From: a virus
Reading direction: 5' to 3' (one strand)
IMG/VR virus record: IMGVR_UViG_3300044730_000509
Coordinates: 1-43,764 of that record
Length of the DNA: 43,764 nucleotides
Program-made: the position numbers and the translations under genes
In this document: piece after piece, positions 38,059-43,764 of the stretch
Layout: each line of letters begins with the position of its first letter
How positions within the stretch are numbered: position 1 is the first letter of the stretch
Notes under the pieces: generated by a model
Told to the model about the DNA's origin: nothing
Databases searched by the model: none
Seen by the model: the letters and a program-made list of their open reading frames with translations, nothing else

Positions 38059-39629
38059 TGAATGCTCCATTGAGCCCTGCTGTGATGTTGGACGCGATAC
38101 GCCGTGAGAAAGACCGGCGAGCGGCGTCTGCATCATTGTACGAGTTCGTGAAGCAAGCATGGCCGATTGTCGAGCCGGGTGTGCCGTTCATTGCCAGCTG
38201 GCACATCGAAGTCATCTGTGAGCACTTGGAAGCGATCAGCTCAGGCGAGCTCCGCAAGCTGCTCGTCAACATCCCACCGCGACACTCCAAATCTACCATC
38301 GTGAGCGTTATGTTCCCGATGTGGGAGTGGCAAGTGTCGCCTGAGCAAAAGTATCTGTGTGCGAGCTACAGCGGCACACTCTCCATCCGCGACAACCTGA
38401 AGGCGCGGCGGCTCGTGCAGAGCCCATGGTACCAAGAGCGTTGGGGCCAGCTGTTCGAGCTCGCTGGTGACCAGAACGCCAAGCAGCGTTTCGAGAACGA
38501 CAAGACAGGCTACCGGCTCGCCACCAGCGTTGGCGGTACGGCCACTGGTGAAGGCGGCTCGCGGTTGTTGCTTGATGATCCGCACTCAGCGCAAGAAGCT
38601 CAGTCTGACGTGATCCGTCAGAGCGCGCTGGAATGGTTTGACGTTGTTTGGTCGACGCGACTCAACGATCCCAAGCGTGACGCGATGATCACCATCATGC
38701 AGCGGCTGCACGAAAAAGACATCAGCGGACACATCCTTGAGGACATTGGCGGCTGGGAACACTTGATGATCCCGGCTGAGTGGGATGGTGTGCGTCGCAA
38801 GACGATCCTGGGCTCATACGACCCGCGCACGACAAAGGGCGAGCTTATCTGCGCAGAGCGCTTCGGTGAAAAAGAAATCACCGAGCTCAAGCAGCTGCTC
38901 GGCGTTTACGGCACTGCGGGTCAGCTGCAGCAAGATCCGCAACCGGCTGAGGGCGGCATTCTCAAGACCAAGTTCCTGCGGCTCTGGCCGCACGACAAAG
39001 GGTTGCCGCAGTTCGAATATGTCTTGCAGTCGTATGATTGCGCGTTCACTGAGAAGACGACTGGCGACCCAACGGCTTGCAGCGTTTACGCCGTGTTCAC
39101 GCTCGACAACGAGCGGCACGTGATGTTGATCGACGCATGGGATGAGCATTTGTCGTACCCTGAGTTGCGCACAAGGGCGATCAGGGATTGGCAGACAGAG
39201 TACGGCGGCACGACGGTCAAGGATGGGTTGCGCGCGGCCCGGCGGCCTGACCGCGTGTTGGTCGAGGCAAAGGCGTCAGGCCAGTCACTCTTGCAAGACC
39301 TGCGGCTCGCGAAGGTGCCAGCTATCGGCTACAACCCCGGCAACGCGGACAAGGTCTCGCGCGCGCATCAGGCGGCCCCAACACTGGAGCTCGGCTACGT
39401 TTGGGTTCCTGAGAGCGGCAAGAACATCGGCCATGCGGTGAGCTGGGCGTTGCCGTTCATCAAGCAGCTCGAGAAGTTCCCTGTGGCCGAGCATGACGAC
39501 TATGTCGACACGTTCACTCAGGCGATCATTTACCTCAAGAACGATGGTTGGTTCGACTTGCCCAAGGCACGCGACCCAGACGAACCCAAGCAGTGGAAGC
39601 GTGAAAGGATCAATCCTTATGCAGCCTAA
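38058..39629 (+). CDS. terL: Terminase large subunit
   Basis: The 523-residue motor protein has Walker A NIPPRHSKST (71-80), Walker B LLLDDP (170-175) and a C-terminal RNase H-like nuclease. The nuclease shows YDCAFTEKTTGD for the first Asp, VLVEAKASGQSLLQDL in the middle and HDDYVDTFTQAIIYL with the last Asp residues. It pumps DNA into the procapsid and cuts concatemers. PPRHSKS is the P-loop typical of the T4-like/phage terminase group with 'RHxKS'. Confidence 0.95.
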   Translation: MNAPLSPAVMLDAIRREKDRRAASASLYEFVKQAWPIVEPGVPFIASWHIEVICEHLEAISSGELRKLLVNIPPRHSKSTIVSVMFPMWEWQVSPEQKYLCASYSGTLSIRDNLKARRLVQSPWYQERWGQLFELAGDQNAKQRFENDKTGYRLATSVGGTATGEGGSRLLLDDPHSAQEAQSDVIRQSALEWFDVVWSTRLNDPKRDAMITIMQRLHEKDISGHILEDIGGWEHLMIPAEWDGVRRKTILGSYDPRTTKGELICAERFGEKEITELKQLLGVYGTAGQLQQDPQPAEGGILKTKFLRLWPHDKGLPQFEYVLQSYDCAFTEKTTGDPTACSVYAVFTLDNERHVMLIDAWDEHLSYPELRTRAIRDWQTEYGGTTVKDGLRAARRPDRVLVEAKASGQSLLQDLRLAKVPAIGYNPGNADKVSRAHQAAPTLELGYVWVPESGKNIGHAVSWALPFIKQLEKFPVAEHDDYVDTFTQAIIYLKNDGWFDLPKARDPDEPKQWKRERINPYAA

Positions 39630-39786
39630 GAAACCAGTGTGGGAAAAAGCTCGCCCCAAAGACCTGCCTGAGCCGAAGGCGCTCAGCAAGAAGCAAAAGT
39701 CCAGCGCCAAGAGCATGGCCAAGAGCGCCGGGCGGCCCTACCCGAACCTTGTCGACAACATGCGCGCTGCGCGCAAGAAGGGTTGA
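39619..39786 (+). CDS. 55-residue basic conserved phage protein
   Basis: The ATG at 39619 lies within the end of terL (11-base overlap) after AAGGATC. The protein is Lys/Pro/Ala-rich: KPVWEKARPKDLPEPKALSK, then AGRPYPNLVDNMRAARKK. This (K)AGRPYPNLVDN ending is one I recall from short phage proteins next to terminase genes. Its function is unknown; the charge suggests DNA contact. Confidence 0.65.
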   Translation: MQPKKPVWEKARPKDLPEPKALSKKQKSSAKSMAKSAGRPYPNLVDNMRAARKKG

Positions 39787-39789
39787 GCC

Positions 39790-40032
39790 ATGGTCGACAA
39801 AAGCAAGATGGCCTGCAACAAACCGCGCAGCACGCCTGACCATCCGAAGAAGAGCCACATCGTGAAGGCGTGCGAGGGTGGCACAGAGAAGATCATTCGC
39901 TTCGGTCAGCAGGGCGTCAAGGGTTCGCCCGAGGGCAGCGCACGCAACGATTCATTCAAGGCGCGCCATGCGAAGAACATCGCAAAAGGCAAGATGAGCG
40001 CGGCTTACTGGGCTAACAAAACCAAATGGTGA
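39790..40032 (+). CDS. Conserved small phage protein (KSHIVKACEGG family)
   Basis: The 80-residue basic protein has CNKPRSTPDHPKKSHIVKAC, KIIRFGQQGVKGSP and SFKARHAKNIAKGKMSAAYW, a pattern I recall from many phages beside terminase or portal genes (DUF6321-like). The segment between GSP and the ARHAKN part is shorter than in relatives as I recall them. The function is unknown. Confidence 0.75.
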   Translation: MVDKSKMACNKPRSTPDHPKKSHIVKACEGGTEKIIRFGQQGVKGSPEGSARNDSFKARHAKNIAKGKMSAAYWANKTKW

Positions 40033-40035
40033 TCT

Positions 40036-42615
40036 ATGGCTGACATCCGTCCAACACCCGAGCAGCGCCCCGTTGTGGGCGGCTTGGCACGATTGCTCCA
40101 GCGCGCCGACCAGTTCGCTCGTAAGCCGTTCGGCTACGAGAACCCGCCGGTGGCGATGGTGTCAGACTTTCTAAGTATCCCACCGCTTTACCGAACGCTA
40201 GAGAACTATGCGTATGGTTCGCCGTTGGCGTCAGGCACCAGCTCGGTCAGCCGGTATCTGCCAAAGCTGACTGAGGACACAAAGGGCGCGATTGAAGGTG
40301 CGATCAACTTGGCACCGCTGGTGGGGCCAGCAGCGCGCGCCACGACAGCCGGTGCAACAGCGTTGGGGCGCTTGGGCGAGCGAGCAGCGGCTCAAGCGGT
40401 TCCTCAAATCATGGAGCGTCGTGGCGTTGGTGCAGACTTGTTGTCGGCGCTCTCGCAAGGCACGACCAGCAACGTCGTGAAACCAAAGGGCGGCAATTGG
40501 TTGGCGAGCAGCATTGAAAACAAGTTAGTGCCGCTCAAAAGCCCAGACGAAGAAATGGCAATCCAAGCTGTTCTGCGTGCCAATCCAAATATCGATCGAG
40601 AGGCTGCTCGCCAATTTGTAGCTGCTGATTCTGCTGTCCCGCCGCAAAACCAAGCCATCAATCGTTGGATCGACACAAAGCTCGCGAAGTACATCCGCAA
40701 CGAGATGGGCACGCCGGAAGATCCTGTGCGTGCGTTGGCCGAGCGCGGCGTGTTGCATTTCCAACCACGCGGCTTCCGTGACGCTTCGTCAGCTATGGAC
40801 AGCGTCAGGATCAATCGAGGGTATGGTGGGTTCCCGCTTGAAGACACAGCCACATCACCACTCGCAAAACAGTGGGAGCGTTATGCCGATGAAGCCATTC
40901 AGCCTGTTCCTTCACAAACGCGCGTTGCCGGTCTTGAGTTGACGGGCGATTTCCGTGCTCAAAAAACTTTAGCAGACAATCCTTGGTTGAAAACGTTGCC
41001 GCGCGACACGCTTGTTTATGAACCCGGTTATCGCGCGTTTGTCGATGATGAAATGCTCGGCTTCCCGCACCTCATCGACGAACTGAAAGCTGCAATGAGC
41101 CCGACGAGCGAATTGCCGACGAACTTGCGGCTCGACCCAAAGGACATTGACAAGCTCACTGTGCCGCAAGCGGTTGAGCGTGTAAGCAAGATCAACGCAT
41201 GGCGCGCCGAACAAGCCGCCCAAGCTGAGAAAGCAGGGATGATGGAAAACCTGCAAGCGGCTCCGCGCTTGGCCGACGAGAACTTGCAGTTGTCGTTCGT
41301 GGAGAAACCCGGCGGCGCATGGGTGGACATTCCAGAGACGGTCAACGAAAAAGGAATCCAGCTCTGCACATCAATCGGCAAAGCGGGTGGCTGGTGCACG
41401 AAGAACGAAGGTCTTGCCAGGACTTATGGTTCAGGCGAGAATCGTTTGACAACGCTTTTGGACGCCGAGGGCCGTCCGCACGCTCAGGCGAAGATCACGA
41501 CGGACGCTGACCATCTTGCTGCTTTCGAAACAGCGACAGAAACTTTGACGCCTCAACAAGTTGCACGTTGGGAAGACGACATGGCGCGGATAATGGATCG
41601 GCCACCAGAATTGGAAGAAGGTCTCGACTGGATGGCGCAAAACGCGCCAGAAGCTTATTTGGCGTACAAGAAAAATCTGGCTGACCAAGGCAAAAACTCT
41701 TTACCCGACATCACCGAGCTCAAGCCTCCCGGCAATTCATTCAGCAGCGACCGCGCACAAGAATACGCCAAGCGCGACCCGCAATACAAAACCAAGGTCA
41801 CCGGCTCTGTCTTGAACTTCCTCAACAGCGGCGAGTGGGGGCGTGTCGCTGACCTGCATCATTACGACATCGTGGACTTGCAGGAGCCGGGGAGCTTGAT
41901 GGACGGGCTCAAAACGCTCTACGGCGACGAAAGTTCTCGCCGCATCGGACAAGAGTTCATCGATGCGTTCAACCATGCTGTCGCAGCAGAGCCGAACGCC
42001 AACCGCTTTATGACGCCGCGCCAGTTACGCGACTTCATTGGCCCTGTCGAACCTTTGGAGGGCTACGCCGAAGGTGGTTATGTTCAAGGCTATGGCGTCG
42101 GTGGCGCAGTCAAGTCGTTCGCCAAGCTGGTGCGCAGTTACCTTGCAGGCGAAGGCAAAGTAGCAGAAGCCGCGCCCAAAGAACAGAAGATGTTGCAAGG
42201 TGTTTATCGCGGCTATGCAGGCGAGCCCGGCGGCGAAGAAGCCTTGTTCGCCTCGCCTCAAAAGTCGATCGCAGACTATTACGCGCGGCGGCGCGCTGCA
42301 GAGACCGGCCAAACACCGCACGCCGAGATGCTGTTGGTGGATCCGTTTGCGGGTGACCAATATGGCTTGAGCATCTTGTTGGACAGACACAACCGCGACC
42401 CGAACTTCACACGCGCTCGCAAGCTCCGGCCCGAAGACGTTGTTGAGCGCACTCAGCTCTATGCAAAGGGCGGCGCGGTCGACTATGACCCTGACGAGAT
42501 CGCAAGGTTGGCGGCGAGTGTTGTGCCCGGTTACGCCGCAGGCGGCTTGGTCGACTATGACCCAACAGAAATAGACACAATTGTGTCCAAACTGAAAGAG
42601 GAATTCCATGGCTGA
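40036..42615 (+). CDS. Large virion-associated protein with ART-like C-terminal domain
   Basis: This 859-residue protein sits between terminase and portal. Its N-terminal part has helical Pro/Ala-rich sequence (LAPLVGPAARATTAGATA). Residues about 430-490 hold ETVNEKGIQLCTSIGKAGGW, then CTKNEGLARTYGSG and LLDAEGRPHAQAKI. This WCT...Y..G...(L)D.(E)GRPHAQ pattern is found in other phage proteins and resembles PcfJ-like or protease-like modules. The C-terminal 140 residues hold VYRGYAGEPGGEEALFASPQ, SIADYYARRRAAETGQ and HAEMLLVDPFAGDQYG. This order suits an ADP-ribosyltransferase-like fold (ART-PolyVal type). YAEGGYV, YAKGGAV and YAAGGLV motifs match those in the ejection proteins, so it is probably packaged and injected. 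Both domain calls are tentative. Confidence 0.5.
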   Translation: MADIRPTPEQRPVVGGLARLLQRADQFARKPFGYENPPVAMVSDFLSIPPLYRTLENYAYGSPLASGTSSVSRYLPKLTEDTKGAIEGAINLAPLVGPAARATTAGATALGRLGERAAAQAVPQIMERRGVGADLLSALSQGTTSNVVKPKGGNWLASSIENKLVPLKSPDEEMAIQAVLRANPNIDREAARQFVAADSAVPPQNQAINRWIDTKLAKYIRNEMGTPEDPVRALAERGVLHFQPRGFRDASSAMDSVRINRGYGGFPLEDTATSPLAKQWERYADEAIQPVPSQTRVAGLELTGDFRAQKTLADNPWLKTLPRDTLVYEPGYRAFVDDEMLGFPHLIDELKAAMSPTSELPTNLRLDPKDIDKLTVPQAVERVSKINAWRAEQAAQAEKAGMMENLQAAPRLADENLQLSFVEKPGGAWVDIPETVNEKGIQLCTSIGKAGGWCTKNEGLARTYGSGENRLTTLLDAEGRPHAQAKITTDADHLAAFETATETLTPQQVARWEDDMARIMDRPPELEEGLDWMAQNAPEAYLAYKKNLADQGKNSLPDITELKPPGNSFSSDRAQEYAKRDPQYKTKVTGSVLNFLNSGEWGRVADLHHYDIVDLQEPGSLMDGLKTLYGDESSRRIGQEFIDAFNHAVAAEPNANRFMTPRQLRDFIGPVEPLEGYAEGGYVQGYGVGGAVKSFAKLVRSYLAGEGKVAEAAPKEQKMLQGVYRGYAGEPGGEEALFASPQKSIADYYARRRAAETGQTPHAEMLLVDPFAGDQYGLSILLDRHNRDPNFTRARKLRPEDVVERTQLYAKGGAVDYDPDEIARLAASVVPGYAAGGLVDYDPTEIDTIVSKLKEEFHG

Positions 42616-43764
42616 AATGAACAAGCCGCTCGAAGACGACGAGGAACAAGGCGAAATGTTCGAGCTCGAAGACGACGAGCTCGAAGTTGAAGACACCGAA
42701 GACGGCGGCGCGATCATCCGTATGGAAAACGAGCAAGACGCCGCAGTCAAGCAAGCGCACTTCGCCAACATCGTCGAAGAGGTCGACCCATCCGCACTCA
42801 AGACGGCGGTGCAAGACCTGCTGGATAAGCTCGAAAAAGACAAGGAAGCCAGAGAAAAGCGCGACAAGCAGTACGAGGAGGGATTGCGTCGTACTGGCTT
42901 GGGTGACGACGCGCCGGGCGGCGCTCAGTTCACTGGTGCCAACAAGGTGGTGCATCCGATGCTGGTGGAAGCCTGCGTGGACTTCAGCGCGCGGTTCATG
43001 AAGGAGGTGTTCCCGCCGTCCGGCCCGGTGAAGAGCAAGATCCTGGGCGAGCACGACAAAGAGAAGGTCGACAAGGCGCGGCGCAAGGCTGAGTTCATGA
43101 ACTGGCAATGCACGGAACAAATGCCAGAGTTCCGCAGCGAGCTGGAGCAGCTCAGCACGCAGCTGCCGTTGGGCGGCGGTCAGTACCTGAAGCTCATGTG
43201 GAACGCGCAATGGAAACGCCCATGCTCTGAGTTCATTGCGATTGACGACATTTACTTGCCGTTCGCGGCCACGAACTTCTACAGCGCCGAGCGCAAGACG
43301 CACGTCCAATACATCACCAAGATGGAATACCAGCGGCGCGTGAACGCCGGTATGTATTCAGACGTCGACATCGGCCAGCCAGAAGACCCCGAGTTCAGCA
43401 AGGCGAGCCAAGCCAACGACAAAATCGAAGGGCGCAAGGACACCGCCTACAACGAAGATGGCTTGCGCACCATCTTTGAAATTTATACGCACTTGGACTT
43501 TGGTGATGGCGTTGAGCCTTACATTCTCTCCATCGACAAGAGTTCCGGCAAGGCGCTTTGTTTGTACCGCAACTGGGAACCAGAAGACGAACAAAAGCGC
43601 GAGCTAGACTGGATTGTTGAGTTCCCATTCGTGCCTTGGCGCGGCGCTTACCCTATCGGGCTCACGCACATGATCGGCGGGTTGAGCGGTGCGGCCACCG
43701 GCGCGTTGCGCGCGCTGTTGGATTCAGCTCACATCCAAAACATCCCGACGCTGTTGAAGTTGAA
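42608..43764 (+). CDS. Portal protein, 5' part (open at window end)
   Basis: ATG 42608 follows GAGGA and overlaps the upstream stop by eight bases; 385 codons are visible without a stop. After an acidic N-terminal 75 residues the protein reads as a podovirus/P22-like portal. Typical segments are GANKVVHPMLVEACVDFSAR, FMNWQCTEQMPEFRSELEQL, LPLGGGQYLKLMWN, then FPFVPWRGAYPIGLTHMIGG and ALRALLDSAHIQN. The portal ring docks the terminase and later the adaptor and tail. Location after terminase genes agrees. Confidence 0.85.
   Translation, partial: MAEMNKPLEDDEEQGEMFELEDDELEVEDTEDGGAIIRMENEQDAAVKQAHFANIVEEVDPSALKTAVQDLLDKLEKDKEAREKRDKQYEEGLRRTGLGDDAPGGAQFTGANKVVHPMLVEACVDFSARFMKEVFPPSGPVKSKILGEHDKEKVDKARRKAEFMNWQCTEQMPEFRSELEQLSTQLPLGGGQYLKLMWNAQWKRPCSEFIAIDDIYLPFAATNFYSAERKTHVQYITKMEYQRRVNAGMYSDVDIGQPEDPEFSKASQANDKIEGRKDTAYNEDGLRTIFEIYTHLDFGDGVEPYILSIDKSSGKALCLYRNWEPEDEQKRELDWIVEFPFVPWRGAYPIGLTHMIGGLSGAATGALRALLDSAHIQNIPTLLKL

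Overview
The window is part of a tailed bacteriophage genome, most likely a podovirus-like (short-tailed) virus. It is cut at both ends: it opens inside a repeat-built tail fibre or adhesin gene and closes inside the portal gene. Terminase subunits, a portal, a tail adaptor, a nozzle/stabilisation-like protein, a run of large Gly/Ala/Gln-rich ejection-type proteins and a full lysis cassette are present. I see no tape-measure, sheath or integrase gene. A nested Rz/Rz1 spanin pair and a GH24 endolysin point to a Gram-negative host. Many start codons follow an extended Shine-Dalgarno core, AGAAAGG(A). It pairs with a 16S rRNA 3' tail of the CCTCCTTTCT type, as I recall it from Betaproteobacteria, so I suggest (but do not prove) a betaproteobacterial, probably freshwater, host. 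The major capsid gene and the rest of the fibre region lie outside the window.

Layout. (1) 1-5.4 kb, plus strand: beta-propeller-like fibre end, coiled-coil protein, GT-A glycosyltransferase, small membrane proteins, 3TM holin-like protein, a 24-residue membrane peptide, GH24 lysozyme, Rz and embedded Rz1. Its first kilobase is clearly more A+T-rich than the rest. (2) 5.5-17.85 kb, plus strand: adaptor, appendage protein, nozzle/stabilisation-like protein, a small gene, a GNAT enzyme and four large ejection-type proteins, ending at a strong terminator. (3) 33.3-17.9 kb, minus strand: an early replication and metabolism block. It holds zinc-ribbon and winged-helix proteins, a DUF932 protein, an FAD protein, ThyX, T4-type endonuclease V, a HAD phosphatase, a MazG/DUF6378-like protein, an SDR, a VOC protein, a DnaQ-type exonuclease, a C-family DNA polymerase, a VRR-NUC nuclease, an SNF2 helicase, a possible SSB and small unknowns. 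(4) 33.5-37.0 kb, plus strand: PrimPol/RepB-like primase, tiny genes and a DUF5906-type SF3 helicase. (5) 37.04-37.39 kb: non-coding, with iteron-like CCCGAGATT repeats around an A+T-rich core, a candidate replication origin. (6) 37.4-43.8 kb, plus strand: terminase subunits, two small conserved genes, an 859-residue possible multi-domain effector and the portal.

How it fits together. Primase, SF3 helicase, DnaE-like polymerase, separate proofreading exonuclease, SSB candidate and SNF2 helicase make a nearly self-sufficient replisome. ThyX, the HAD phosphatase and the MazG-like protein would serve nucleotide supply, and endonuclease V repairs UV damage. The structural and lysis genes are translationally coupled by 1-8 base overlaps. 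The points most worth a second look are the candidate origin, the ART-like protein between terminase and portal, the DUF4214/RTX-like modules in an ejection protein, an apparently frameshifted small gene at 31.6-31.8 kb, an ATT start at 3012 and the recurrent extended ribosome-binding motif.
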